Numbered from the stretch's first letter, positions 1 to 12,356 are shown. The stretch is 64,000 bases of DNA from Aquila chrysaetos chrysaetos (GCF_900496995.4 NC_044008.1:4254453-4318452), one strand, 5' to 3'. Numbers and translations are program-made. Notes: generated by a model not told the origin, from the letters alone.

Positions 1-1657
1 GAATTTATTGAGTGTTATTTCAGGCAGTGAAAAGTGAGTCGGATCAGTACCAGTCAAGTCAGAAGTGCATGACCTCCATCCACCTGCAGTTGCCCCTTAC
101 CACCATTGCCTCAGGCTTGGTTCAGAAGGACCCACCAGACACACAGATCTCTGCAAACTACAGAGCCCTCCCAAACGTCCTTCTGACAAACTTCAGACCT
201 TCGGTAAAAAAGACCAAGCAAATTATGGAACAGAAGAAGAGGAAATTCAGGTCATTGCTGGGGGCACAGTAGCAGTAGGGAATTTAGGTGAAAATGAGCC
301 ACAGAAGAAAGCCATATGCCCTGTTCCAGAGGATGGCTAAATACGTTTCCCTAAATATGAAAAGAAAGGTGTTATAGTTATGAAAAAAAGCATTCACACT
401 TGTTACTCATAGGAACTCAAGCAATTAATCTGGTGTTGCACCACTGCAGCCTCCGCATTTACAGAGGATAAAAACTTTTCTCTTTTCCTCTGGGACCATG
501 GCCCCAGGCCATCTGTGAAATCTGTGATTTTGTTAACTTTCTTCAGACGTCTTTTTGCAGTATTTAGGTTCCCCTGGTCTCTCGGGGGATGATGAGCTCC
601 TTTAAGAGGCTGATCATTTCTAACTTGCATTCAGTGATGCTGCAGAAGGAACACATCTGTGCTCCCTGGCACAGATCAGCTCTGAGATGTATTATTAGGA
701 CTGCAGTAGCAGATCCCACTCGCACTGAGGTATTTTTGCTTACTGAGCAAAAAGCTTCACCTTTGCAACGAACTATAGCCCTCCCAGGGAAACCTCACCT
801 CTAGGACTGGTTTCCCAACACATCTCCCTGTGTATGGGATTAGAGAAGGCAAACACCGGTGTTTCAGGAGTGTGATACACCTGCAGCAACCACACATACT
901 TCTTCCCAAGTGAGGGGCAAAGCAGGAGAAGAGGAGAAGGGGCTGAGTCCTTCCCATCTCCTCCAGGGAGTCCTGTGGGCTCCACGGCTCTTCTACTCAT
1001 CCTCTTCCTATCCTGTCCGCCTTCAAGGACTCCCTAAGACACCTAACCTTCAAAGAGGATGTCTGTGTGCTTGTTTTGCCTAAGCTTGTAAAACACCAGG
1101 GTGTTGACAGATTGGATTAAAAAAGGCATGAAAACCTTCCACGGAGACTGAGAGAACTCTGGTGGAAATGGGGCTGAAGGGAGCAAAGGCCAGGGCTGAT
1201 GACAGCGTGATTAGATGGAGGTGATAAAGGTTGGATGTGATTAATGGGAGTGGGAAGAACTGGGGAGAGCCCTGGGCAGATGTGGAGAAGGGAGGGAAGG
1301 GAACCAGATACGGCAGGGAAGATGTCTTGGCAAAGTCACCTTTCAAACCTGGGAGTGGAAAATGCTCATTGTCTCATGCATCTACCCACACTCCCGCTGC
1401 AGGCTGCAGGCTGGATTTCAAAGGTCACAAGTCAAGTTGAGGGCAGTCAAATTCTGAGCTTTTTTTTTTTTTTTTTCCCCCCATCTCTCGTGTTCATCAG
1501 GGAGGGGCAGCTTTATGATTTCTTTCTGATTCATGCATTTTCATACACTGAGATGACAAAAAATAGGTGCTCAGCACTCAGAGACTTCTGCTTCAGAGAA
1601 ACCTGCTCCATTACTCCCATCCCCAATACTAACACCTTTTCCTCTTTACCTATCAAG
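1..1657. other. Left flank and probable intron of the ENDOD1-like gene, no firm gene
   Basis: No recognisable protein was found on either strand. A long pyrimidine run (about 1460-1482, T then C) lies inside the long open frame that precedes the nuclease exon; it would translate as a run of phenylalanine, so I read this part as intron. Bases 23-272 follow a plausible splice acceptor (TTATTTCAG) and stay open to a TAG at 270-272, but the deduced peptide resembles nothing I know. No signal peptide or N-terminal nuclease segment is visible here, so exon 1 of the downstream gene is either left of the window or too short to spot. Confidence 0.4.
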
Positions 1658-2203
1658 CTGATGAGTCCAACTTATCCCAAAACTATGGAAAGAGAGCGGA
1701 CCCTCTTAAATTATTTCAGCGTCAGCTTAGAGCAACTCAGCGAGAGCCAGGCTATCCTCAAAGACTATAAGAACCTGACAGGTTTGAACCGCGGCCATTT
1801 GAACCCCAGCAGCCATCACCCTGACTCCAGCAGCAGGACGGCTACCTTCACCCTCACCAACATAGTGCCCCAGAATGAGAAACTCAACGGCGGTGCCTGG
1901 AACAACTACGAGCAGCAAACGATGACCAGGAGGACCCAGGGCTGTAACACTACCTACGTGGTCGTGGGTGCCGTGCCTGGGAACAACTATATTGCCAAGG
2001 GGAGGGTTAATAAACCCAGCCACATCTGGTCGAGTGCCTGCTGCGAGGTGGACACCAACCACAGGAAGGCTTGGGCGGTCATTGCTGAGAACGACAAGAA
2101 CGAGGTCCAGCTCCTCACTCTGGGGGAGCTGGAGGACGTGCTGACCCAGCTCTATGGGAGGGACCAGGTTTCTCTGTTTCACAGATACTGTCCCCGGGAA
2201 TAA
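1658..2203 (+). CDS. ENDOD1-like endonuclease, main (3') coding exon
   Basis: This exon encodes the DNA/RNA non-specific endonuclease domain of an endonuclease-domain-containing-1 type protein, a family of usually secreted or membrane-associated proteins related to EndoG/NUC1. The frame has SQAILKDYKNLTG, then NRGHLNP (codons 1787-1807), then ATFTLTNIVPQ, then LNGGAWNNYE, ending CPRE and TAA at 2201-2203. The catalytic His of the RGH motif and the metal-binding Asn and Glu of LNGGAW..YE are present, but the usual Asp of DRGH is Asn here. The start is set at a splice acceptor (TTTACCTATCAAG) that keeps the frame; the open frame continues upstream only through a pyrimidine tract. The exon gives 181 codons and should be joined to an upstream exon carrying the signal peptide, as is usual for this family. 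Identification is firm. The activity and exact 5' boundary are inferred. Confidence 0.8.
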   Translation: MMSPTYPKTMERERTLLNYFSVSLEQLSESQAILKDYKNLTGLNRGHLNPSSHHPDSSSRTATFTLTNIVPQNEKLNGGAWNNYEQQTMTRRTQGCNTTYVVVGAVPGNNYIAKGRVNKPSHIWSSACCEVDTNHRKAWAVIAENDKNEVQLLTLGELEDVLTQLYGRDQVSLFHRYCPRE

Positions 2204-2604
2204 GCCCCACTTCACATCCCGGGTGTAAAAGGCTCGGGACCTTTCACCTTATGTCCTCTGCAGCACCCATCCTGCTTCCTTCTCTAGTGGTTTTCCAGCT
2301 CTGTCTCTCAGAGCGCCTCCTCCTCCTATAAAAGGGAGAAAGAGATCAGCAGAGCCTCCAGCTGGTTTCCTTCCCTGCCCACCCTTGGAGGGAGCTCTTA
2401 GGAAGAAGTCTTAAGGACAGGCAGGCTGGGTTACAGCCCCTGGGCAAGGAAAAAAGAGCTTCTCACTGAGACTAGAAGGGCTTTGCCTTTTTTTGCCTTT
2501 TGCTCCATGCCCACATAGAGATCGTAGTTCCTTCCTCTCCTCATTAGGTGTCACTGATAGAGTGCTGCTGCCTTGTCCCTCTCCTCCTTAGGAAGGGTGT
2601 GGGA

Positions 2605-2772
2605 CGAGGGTGGCTCAGGTTGCCCAGAGAGGTTGTGGAGTCTCCATTGCTGGAGATACTCAAAACCCAACTGGACAACCTGATCTAGCTGACTCTGCTT
2701 GAGCAGGGGTCTGGACTAGAGGATCTTCAGAGGTCCCTCCCAACCTCAACGACTCAGTGATTCTGTGATTCA
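2605..2772 (+). repeat. CR1 LINE, 3' end fragment
   Basis: The sequence contains the typical CR1 3' segment: GTTGCCCAGAGAGGTTGTGG, then CTTGAGCAGGGGTCTGGACTAG, then GTCCCTCCCAACCTCAAC, and ends in the octamer-like tail TGATTCTGTGATTC. It is 5'-truncated, as most CR1 copies are, and moderately diverged. Confidence 0.9.
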
Positions 2773-5700
2773 TCCTGGGACAAGGAAAGCAAAGAGCCCA
2801 AGGATTGCTGAGAGTCTGTAAGGCTTAGCCTACAAATACATTCTGACCAACAGAGCCAATGACAACAGCAAAGGATAAAGGGAGAGAGGAAGGTGGAAAG
2901 AAGAAATACAACTAAGCATAGGAAGAACATCCCAGCTCTCTTGAGGTCTGTAAATAAATAAAACAAGGAGAAGGAAGCAAATAACCTACATCTAATCACT
3001 AAGCTCCCTAACCCTGTGCTTACGCAGAGTCTGTGTTTATGTAAATTTGCTAGCAGGTTTTTGTTTGCTTGCTTTTGGCACCTGCACCCTGAGAGCAGGA
3101 GCTGAGGTATCAGACAACCAGGCTCAGAGATCAGATATACAGCAAGCTTTGACCATTTCTGTGATACACTGGTTGGATAATTTCATTCTCTGCTTCTGAA
3201 CCTTTTCTGCATATTTATGTATAACTGATTTTATGAAATGCATTCAATGGCTATAAAAGATCAATATATGCTATATAATTTAGTTCCTGAGTAGTTTACA
3301 ATAGAAATTATTTTCTTCAGTGCTGGATCATAGGGTCACCTTATATATAAACCAGAAGTTGCTTCCCACTGAAATTTCCATTACTAGTAACGTCTTAGTA
3401 CCTACAGCATCCTTGCAGGAGGTAGGCTGTCCAAATCCAATCTGAAGATGCCATAACACCTACAAAAGCGTCACCGTCAGACTCCAGTTACTTTTCCTAT
3501 GAGTGTGCATGAACAAAGCGGATCATGGTGCAAACAGCTCATACGAACTGTCTCACTTACAGAGATACCGGCTTGAGCCTGAACTTCTCAGCTCGGGAGC
3601 TGTTCGTCAGCCTACTGGGTCTCATCGCTCATGCAGGACAAACCTCTTTGGAGGCTGCACAGAAACACGGGGAGGGGCTCAGGTGCAGAGTCGGACACCT
3701 CTATGCAGGTTTCTCCGTGCGTGCTGAGTGTCTGAGCTCTGACTGCAGCCAGCAGAGATCCAGGTGTGCCTCAGCTGCGTAAGCAGAGGCATCCCGGGCC
3801 ACTTGAGATGCCCTGACGTCTGCAAGACATCCAGTGGGGCTGGCTGATCTGCTGTAGGATCCTGGGGGACACCCGCACCCATCTGGGCCAGCAGCCAGAG
3901 GCCAGGCCAGTTCCCCAAGGGCATCTCCAGTGTCTCTGGACACCTGAGCATAGGCAACCAGCTCCCACCGCAGACTTCTGCTCCTGTCATCTCCAGCTGC
4001 CGTGGTGAGAGTGGCAATAGCTGCTTGTGCCAGCTGTGTTGCTCAGTGAGGTAGGAGAATATTTTGCTTTGTAGGAGGACGAGGTAGGAACATCACTCAC
4101 ACCCCCCTTTTGCTGGGTAGCCCCTGCAGTCCCAGGTCACCTGCCCCACCAGATTTTTGCTCCTTGGTCCAAACGCTGACACAGACCACCGATGGGGTGA
4201 AACCATCAGTGCTGTTGCAGGTTGAGCTCTGCAGACACCTCTGGTGTTGCTCATGGGTCTTCCCTCTGACTCGCTCACCCACCTCCTCATGCCTGCTGGG
4301 TCTTGAAACCACACTCATCCTCACCACTGCCCATCCCGTGCCCCACCGCCCCCGCTTTCCAGGCTCTGCTGGAATCCCCTGCTCCTCAACCACCCCTGTG
4401 AGTCACCCCTCCACCAGCTCCCCGGGCTCTCCCCAGGACCTTTTCCCCTGGCAGTACCCAGAAATGCTCTCCCTTCCACAGCACGCATGTAAAATACATA
4501 GGAAGCCAAAAAAAATTAAATGAATCAGCTTGGGGGCTGCCTTCCAGCAGATGCCAAAGGTGCCTCACACAGCACCCCGGCTTGGAGCTGAGCAGAGGGC
4601 TGCCCCAGCCCCGTGGTCCCCAGCTCCAGGAGCATCCTCTTAGGCAGCTTTCATCTGTGATTTTTCTCTGGTTGCTGCTGACCCAGGCTATGAACGGGGA
4701 ATTTGGTGAGCCCAGAGCCGGTCCATGCATCATGTGTGTGCCCCCGGTGGGATGGGAAGCTCCTCTGTCCGCTGGGAAGATACAGCTGCACTGAGATGGG
4801 AAGGTAATTTTGCAGTTTGCTCTGTGTCTGTCCATTTTTGGGGTGAGCCGTGGGCACTAGTGGGTTGCTGGTATTTTAGACACAAAGGAAAAATTATTTT
4901 GCCCAGGAGCTGTGAGGTGATGCTGGGAGCTCAACCTCGTTAGCCCTATTGCTCATTGCGTTGCCCGCTGGGGTCGTTTGAATGGGCGCGCGGCTTGCAG
5001 AATGCCCTGCCGCTGTCTAAGCTCACTTCACTGCAAAGGGCTGGATCGTGCAGTTTGCTTAGTCCTTTTCCAAAAACACCAATGGTTCAAACTCCTCGGA
5101 CTGAACATGTTGTCACATCCTGTCCCAGAAAAGAAGGAAACAAGAAAATCAAGAGAGTGGCATCATTTAGCCTCTGCTTGAGAAAGCAGCTGGGCAAAAC
5201 TCCTTCGGTGCATCCGGATTTTGAGCAGCTATAACATTTTGCAAGAGTAAATACAATATGCTTGTTTGTAAAGCTCTCCAGGTGCGTCTCGGGCTGCCAC
5301 ATGGGGAAGGCAGGCTGGGAGTACCTTGCTGGGGCTTTGCCATCTCCTGGACGAAGGAGATGCCACGTCCATCTGCTGGGTCAGGCAGGCAGAGGCTGTT
5401 TGATCTCCCTGTCATCTCTTTTGTGTAGGCAACAGATGTACTGTGCGTGGTTCTGAGTGGAACACGTGCTGTTTGTGGTACGACCAAGCTGATCTCCTAG
5501 CTGGTTGCCCAGGGGGGTGCCCATCTCTTAATCTCACCCTGCAGGGACAGGCTTTTTTCCTGGGAAATGAAGCTCAAAGCCATGAGGGTCCTTCCTGAGT
5601 CTCACAGGAGGTCCCACTGGGAATTTCCTGCCTTCAGTTAAATGTAGATCTACAAAAAGGAAAAAAAAAAAAAAATTTCCATTGACCTAACTGCTTTTTC

Positions 5701-8700
5701 TTGCCGGGAGCTAGTAGAAGAGAGGAATGTTCAGTTTATTGAAAAGCAAGCAACATCTCTATTTTCACATGTTACGCATTGTTGTTGCAAGGTCACCAAA
5801 TAATCTGGAAAGCCTGGAGACTTGCAAAACAATTCCCCCTCTTCATTCTTCATCCAAATATGTGAAATATTATTGTTGGCCAGTTAAATGGAGGAACAAT
5901 GAATCATGGATCTTTGCATCTCTACAGCATCTTCTGTCTTATCTTTCTTGAATCAAAGGGTTAAAATCATAGTCAGCAACTCCTAGAGCAAAATGCAGCG
6001 TGAGATAAACAGAAGGGCCCTGAGTATATGAACTAGAGGCTTGAGATAGCAGAAGAGTCTGTTGAGAGCTTGTAAAAGGGGAATGGCACCATCAGAACAA
6101 CTGGGTCATTGAACATATTTGCATAGAGGTAGTAAATGAGTAGATGAGGAAAAGGAAAAACTTCTGCCAGACCAGCCATAAACTGGGCTTGGAGGAAAGC
6201 TTCAGCAGGAAGAAAAACAGAGATCTCAGATCTGATGTGGGGGAATTAATAAGATTTTAAACTGGGGAAGAGGGGGAAGAGGAAAAACACGTGCTGAGTT
6301 AACACTGCATGTGCTGAGTTCACACTGAAAGGCTTTGTGCTGTGTCTGTACGATTTTACGTAATTCCCAGGATATTTGCTGGGAATACTTTTTTTTTCCA
6401 CATGCCATAATGATATCAGTGAGATTAATATTTTCAGATCCAAGATGCCAGGTCTCCTGCTATGAACTAATGTTTGCTTTCTAAGTATCACCTTGGCTTC
6501 TGTAAAGTACTTATAACGTAAATTTGCACTCTGTTTCTGACAAATTACACAACCGCATCTCCTTCGCCAGTTGTGTTACCTGAATCTAATATCTTTCTGA
6601 GTAACCTGCTCACATTTTCTTCATTCAGTAAATGAAGACTTGTTTTAACAAATTGCTACATGCGTAAATGGTAAATAGCAATCTACTCCTGGGGCTTTGC
6701 GATCTTATGTTGAATGTTCAGAGCACAGGACCGGGACTGAGACTGGTTTACAAAGTCACCTCAGTGCCCCCATTTCCAATCCATAAAACAAAGATAGAAT
6801 TATTTTCATTTTACTGTGCACTGTGACTTAAGGCTAAAAAGGAGAGTATAAAAACCTTCAGTTTTATTGTTTTCCTCTTACACTGCCCTAAATCAGAACT
6901 TTACCGAGGATTGAGGGAGTTTGAGCAGCATGAAAACACTAAAAGTTGGAGGAGAGAGAAACCTTTGGTTTTGAGCAGAGCGAGCTGGAAAACAGGGCTC
7001 CTCATGCACAGGAAATTTTGTCACTTCAAAATGTGGTTTCAGTCTGAATCAGAACAAAACCCCAAGAGTTTCCAAATTCCCCTTGAAATGGAAATTCTGA
7101 GAATTTTGGTCTGGAAACGCTGAAGCAGGGTGTTTCTGATACCCACCTCCCACCCCAGACCTGCAGAGCGAAATCAACTTTCTCGTCAGCTTGCAGCCGA
7201 GCCGCCACCAGCTTCCCCGTGGAGGTGGGAGGTTTTCTGGGGGACACCTACGGTGACATCTCCCCGGGAGCCTCTCCAAAGGTCGCTGGGCTCCGAGCAT
7301 TCATCTGGGAGCCCTCATCCCTGCTGGGCTTCTGGAGGGTTGCACAGCTGGGTCCTGGTGGTACGTCGGGTGGTTGAAAGGGCTGTGTTAGGAAGACGGA
7401 GGAAAGTGGAGGTTGTTGGCAGGGAAGAAGGACCAGTTTCGTTTCTTGAAAAAAAGCCCCAAACCATTTACGCGGCAGCACTTTGCCCGGCAGCCGTGGA
7501 CTGCACCCTCCTCCCACATGGACCTCCCCCCGGTTGGGATGACACCTCTGGAGTGTCTTGACAGAAAGGGTCATATTTGGTGTGGGTATGTATGCCACAG
7601 CTTTCAAAATTAAATCTAGTTAGGGAATATCTTCCCCAAATTTCTTCTGCAGAAAAACTGGAGGAGAAAATAATTAGACACCTGGAAATGACTGGTGGAG
7701 CTGGTGCTTGCTGGAGTCCTGAAGTCTTTGCTCACATGCCTTTTTACTCCCCAGGTGAGCACATACTTGCCCTGCCATGCTGTTATTCCTACAGAAAAAT
7801 TAAATCTAGAAAATATCTAAGTAGCTGGAGTGTTAAGTCTGTGACTGAGAGGCAGATCTGTACTGTTTTGCTGCCTCCTTGCACTCCTTCTCAACCTTGC
7901 CTTATATCTACTGTCTAAATTGTCTAAGACACAGGCCATTTTTGGCCACTGAACAGTACTTGTGCATAACATCCCCACCTATTATTGTTTTTTATTTGTC
8001 ATTGCAACCAAAAAAACATGCTTACATTTAAACTTAAGACATTTTTTTTTGTTAGTGTGGCAGGAAATGTTTCTATCAGGTTTCTTCAGCGATGCATTTA
8101 CAAAGGTGAGTGACAGATTCTGCAAGTATTCATGACTTCTAGGGCTGGGATCCGGCTCACTTATTGGGAAGTCTTATAGTAGGTGTTTACACGCGGGGGT
8201 AATTCTGCAGGCTGGGCACAAACAAATCATGCTGCTTGGCTCCCAGCTACCAGTGCAGAGGAGGACAGGCCTCCCATAGGTCCTGTGTTGTAGCTTCCAG
8301 CCCTATGTAGATGTCTCCAACACCCCTGGGTGTCTCAGATCATGGCAGATACCTATCTTTAGGCAACCAGATCAATCTGTAGGTGTTTCCGTATGAGCTG
8401 CTGTCTGAGCTCCCAGTAGAGTCAATGGAGTCAATGGTTGATATGGTCCATGGGATCTGGAAAACCATTAAACCTGGGTGGACACCTGCATTCGATAGCT
8501 GAGTGTCTCTAGACTCCTCTTATCTCCACTGTGATGGGACCAGCTCACATCATAGAGATGCCCGTATGAAGGCACATATGATGACACATTGCAATGTGCA
8601 GGATGATTCTTACACTGCAGACTTCTGGAAAAACACATTTCCTCACACTTGGGTTCCCAGCCATGGTATAAGAGTATGTGTATTTCCACCCCTTGGGATG

Positions 8701-10172
8701 GGTTAGGGTTAAGGGAGCTGCACTGCCCTTAGATTGTAAAAATCTATTAATTGCTTCTGTTATCTGTTTTGGAGACATCATTGCCAGAGATCCTCCTGCC
8801 CAAATATTTTTAGTTTCCTCCTGCATTTTAAAGGTTAGCTGTGACAGTACACATGTGAGCTTTAGCACAGGTCTTCAGAATAAACCTTCCTGTGACACGT
8901 TCCTGAATTTGTCATACCTTTTGCTAAAATGAGAGGGTAACGGAAAATAAATCATGTATTTTTCAAAGTTGAGATCAATAGCAAGAAGAACAAGCTGCCT
9001 GTCAAACATCCAGAACAATTTATTGTTATAGTTTATTAGTTGTTTCATGCTGAGGAAATCAAAGTCTACAAAATAAAAACACCAACCACCAGATCTCATG
9101 TAAAACAAGTGAGAGTGGCCATAGAGAAAGCACAACAGTGCCGGTGCCCCTTTGGCCACAGCCTCTTCCAGCGATGGGTCCTACTGATTTCTACTTGCTC
9201 TCTGCTTGTTGTATTGAAGGCTCAAGCCTCAGACACAAACATTTCCCCCGAGGGCCAACAAGCCCTACCGAGAGGTAAAGTACAGCTCAGCTGAGAGTTA
9301 CAGCTTCCTGATAAAGAACATATACAGCTCCCATGCTGGAGGTGAGCTGGGTTCAGCCTCTCTATAGTATTAATAGCTAGAAGAATTAAACCCCATAATA
9401 GTTGTCCAGTCTGTAACCCACTACTGCTTACAGGTCCCTTACTAGCAGTGTGTCTCCTTTAATTTCCAAGAAACGAAGACAAAATGTGGAGAGAGAGCCC
9501 CTGAGCCAAGCTGGCTAGGGAAAGGAGGAAAAACCACTGGAGCAGTGGGAGACATATGATTCTGCTCTTGTTATCTGCATAAAAATGTGCATGCTAGGAG
9601 TAGATGAAATATTAGCCTTTTCCAGTGAAATGCCCTGAGCAGGACAAACCATGCCAGCCTAACTGCAGCAGTTAACGGAGGTATGTTAGCAATAAGTAAT
9701 ATGTATCGACCGAATGAAGCAGAAAAGCTTAGTACCACTGCTTGCAGCCTTCAGAGCAGCTGACAGGTGTGAAAACCTATCATCTATTGCGTGAATACAG
9801 ATTGTTGTTTGCTCCCAGACATAATAACAGCATGTAATAGACCATTACATATCCATCTTTATAAAGATACGTAGTACAAATAAGTCCTATTCCAACAGGA
9901 ATTAAAAAAGCCACAGGAAGTATAAATATCAAGGCTATGGAGTGAGAATAACTCGACAGAAATACAAACCAGTAAAACAATAACACATACACTCTATCAC
10001 AAAATAGAAAACTACACTAAGATCTCATGCCTCCTGAATTACAAGGAAGGGATTCATCCCATTTTGCTTTTGCCATATGCTATGTAAGCATCTATAGCTA
10101 ATCTGGTCAATCTGGGCATCGTTTAGAGTCAATGCAGAGAAACAGGTGCCTTCAGACCATGAGTCATTTGGC

Positions 10173-10174
<2 letters not shown>

Positions 10175-10212
<38 letters not shown>

Positions 10213-10279
10213 GCACATCTCTGTGTGTGTATATGTGGCATAAATAAATAAATATGCACATACACACATATATATATAG
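10175..10279. repeat. Compound AT / AAAT / CA microsatellite
   Basis: A (TA)n run of about 15 units is followed by GT repeats, three TAAA units, CACA and a second short TA run. It is simple sequence, non-coding despite short open frames. Confidence 0.95.
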
Positions 10280-12292
10280 GCAATAGGGTGAGGTGAACTG
10301 CCCTCTAAAGGGACTTATTCCTCCCCATTGTCTGCCTCAGGCATAGATGCTTGCATTTTGTCAGATGAACCCCATCCTGCCAGGCTGAACGTGGCTAAAG
10401 AGAGGCAGAAGACTACCCAGACTTCACAAATTCCCAATAATATGTGTCAAGTATTGTGGATGCTTGAGTCTGTCCTCAAATGCCTTTGCGCTGGGTTCTT
10501 TGGTGCTCTGCAGCTACGAAAGGAGCTGTCAAATTAATCAGCTGCCACAATCTGCAGCATCCCTTTCTGAGCTGGAGGAATAACGTAGTAACTTTTGTGG
10601 AAGGGGCTGGTCCAAAATAATTGGGAAGAGGAGGGCGATGACAAGTGCATGTGTATACTGAACCATGAGGGACTAAGATTTTCAGCTTACGTGCAGAGGG
10701 TAAATGTGTTTGATGTCCTTTTCCAAGAGGAGCAGTGTAAGGAGGAGAAAAATGTGACTGCGTTTGACCTGTCTGGGTAGGGAAGGGATGGGCGGACATC
10801 AGCTGTCCAGCATCTCTCTTTGTGGGGAAGGAGGCGTGTGGGCTGTGGTGACGGTGCCATCGTCAAACGTGCTTGGGTGAGTGGTCCATATGTACGCCCG
10901 GTCGCTCGGGAGAGGCTGCAGTTATATTAGCAATACATCTGCTATATGGTGGGAGGAGGAGAAGTGTTTTGGGGAGGCAGTTTCAGGCAGGGCTCTTTCC
11001 CTGTCTGTCAGTGATGGGGTACAATCCCTCCACCCATACTCTGTAGGTGCAAAGTCGCTGTGTCCCCAGAAGAATTAAGCTGTAATATTTTCTGCCTCCT
11101 TCACACGTTGGATTTGAGCGTTCAGGCTTCCCCCTCATTTGCCACTGCTGGTCTTGGAGTCGCTGGTACAATCTGGTTTCTTCTGTGGCAGGTCATCGAT
11201 TTCGCGAGTTTGGATCTGAATGCCACAATTCCCTGAGAAGTTTTCTCTACAGGAGGAAAAAGACTTTACTACAGCTGGGAAAAGGCAGGTTTTCCATGGC
11301 TTCTATATTTACTACGAGAAACCACACAGTACTTTTTGCAGAAGACACCACTTAGGGTCTCAGTTACTATTTCATCTGGTATCAGCTATCTCATCATTTG
11401 TTCCACCACAGAGCCAGTGAAATGTCGATCATTCTTGACAATTTTTCACCTATCATATTCTCAGAAATCCCGCAAAGGCAATCTGCACCATGGCTGACCA
11501 TCTTCACTAAAACATATTTCAATGCATTGTCCATACTTTCTATGGCTTTATCCTATCGTGAACTAGCAAAACAATACTGCTGGTGTGGTTTCACAAGGTC
11601 CTCCCCTCCTCCTTTTCGAGAAAAATCCCCATTTAGCCGAGAAGCAGAGCCCATCAGAACTTAGTAAGGAGCATGAAGAGAAATGGGGATGAGGATTAGC
11701 AAAGAGAGACGAGAAAAGAAGAACTCCCAAATGTCAAATTGGATTAAGTAGGCTGGGGAGCCTGTGAACAGGAGGAGCCTTGGTGCATCTCAGTGTAGTA
11801 ATAGAAACAGTGAGGAGGCCAGACTAAAATAAGTTTGAAGTACAAAGGTGTCATGATGTGACTGAGAAATCAGGAGGGTGAAGGAAGAAGAATTACGTGG
11901 TTGTGGTGGCGTATGCTCCACCAGACTTCCCACAGGTTAACCAGAGAGAAAAAGACTGATTGCGTAATCTATCTGAAACCAACATATTTGCATAATTAAC
12001 CCTAATTTCCCCACAGGATTAATTTTCCACTCGTTATTTGAACTGCCATTCTCAGTTCCACAATGACTGGGACAAAGCAAGCATGCTTTTTGATTTCAAA
12101 AGCTCTGATTCCTTCTTTTCTTATGCCAGTATTTAATAGCTGAACCAAACAACCCAAAATCCGGGGTCATTTATTTAATTCCAAAGAAGGTATTCAGAAG
12201 TCTAAGCAGTGCAATAGTGAGATGGCTGATCTTCCACTGCTAGGGATATTTTTTTTTTAGATTTCACATTTTCCTGCTTCCGTCCCACTTAC

Positions 12293-12356
12293 CGTAGTCT
12301 CTGCTTGGTGAGTCACACAAAGACAGCAGGAATGATAAGCAGAACAAAAAAGATAG
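12293..12356 (-). CDS. IL2RA: IL2RA exon 7, transmembrane helix with in-frame TGA
   Basis: Acceptor CTGTTTTAACAG is followed by AIFFVLLIIPAVFV, then TGA at 12315-12313, then LTKQRLR in the same frame up to donor CTACG|GTAAGT. With the preceding VILPVT this makes a 20-residue helix. The residues after the stop resemble the mammalian cytoplasmic start (LT.QR.R), which suggests that the stop lies inside an ancestral coding exon. Coding in this assembly ends at 12313; 12293-12312 would be 3' UTR. Confidence 0.75.

Larger units (their letters stand above)
2204..12292. other. Interval between ENDOD1-like stop and the IL2RA transmembrane exon
   Basis: No coding sequence is recognised. The 3' UTR of the ENDOD1-like gene must begin at 2204; an AATAAA cluster near 2951-2960 is a possible polyadenylation site. 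The last exon and 3' UTR of IL2RA (minus strand) should also lie here but could not be placed with confidence. Identifiable content is one CR1 fragment (2605-2772) and an AT-rich compound microsatellite near 10.2 kb. The segment 3.5-4.5 kb is relatively GC-rich without a recognisable gene. Confidence 0.4.

Noticed and set aside
1244-1657. N-terminal extension of the long open frame before the nuclease exon
   Set aside because: It translates a poly-pyrimidine tract into a Phe run and has no nuclease or signal-peptide character, so it is best read as intron.
1727-2215. 162-codon minus-strand frame opposite the ENDOD1-like exon
   Set aside because: It is a shadow of the coding exon with no domain of its own.
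8700-8716. Telomere-like GGTTAGGGTTAAGGG
   Set aside because: Only two imperfect units, not an interstitial telomeric array.
10025-10267. Frame encoding alternating Ile-Tyr across the AT repeat
   Set aside because: It is simple-sequence translation, not a gene.
11118-11185. Possible last exon of IL2RA (after CCTGCCACAG, frame RNQIVPATPRPAVANEGEA then stop, minus strand)
   Set aside because: The phase fits a continuation of exon 7, but the acceptor has almost no pyrimidine tract and the peptide does not resemble the basic mammalian tail. It is only a chance-level candidate.
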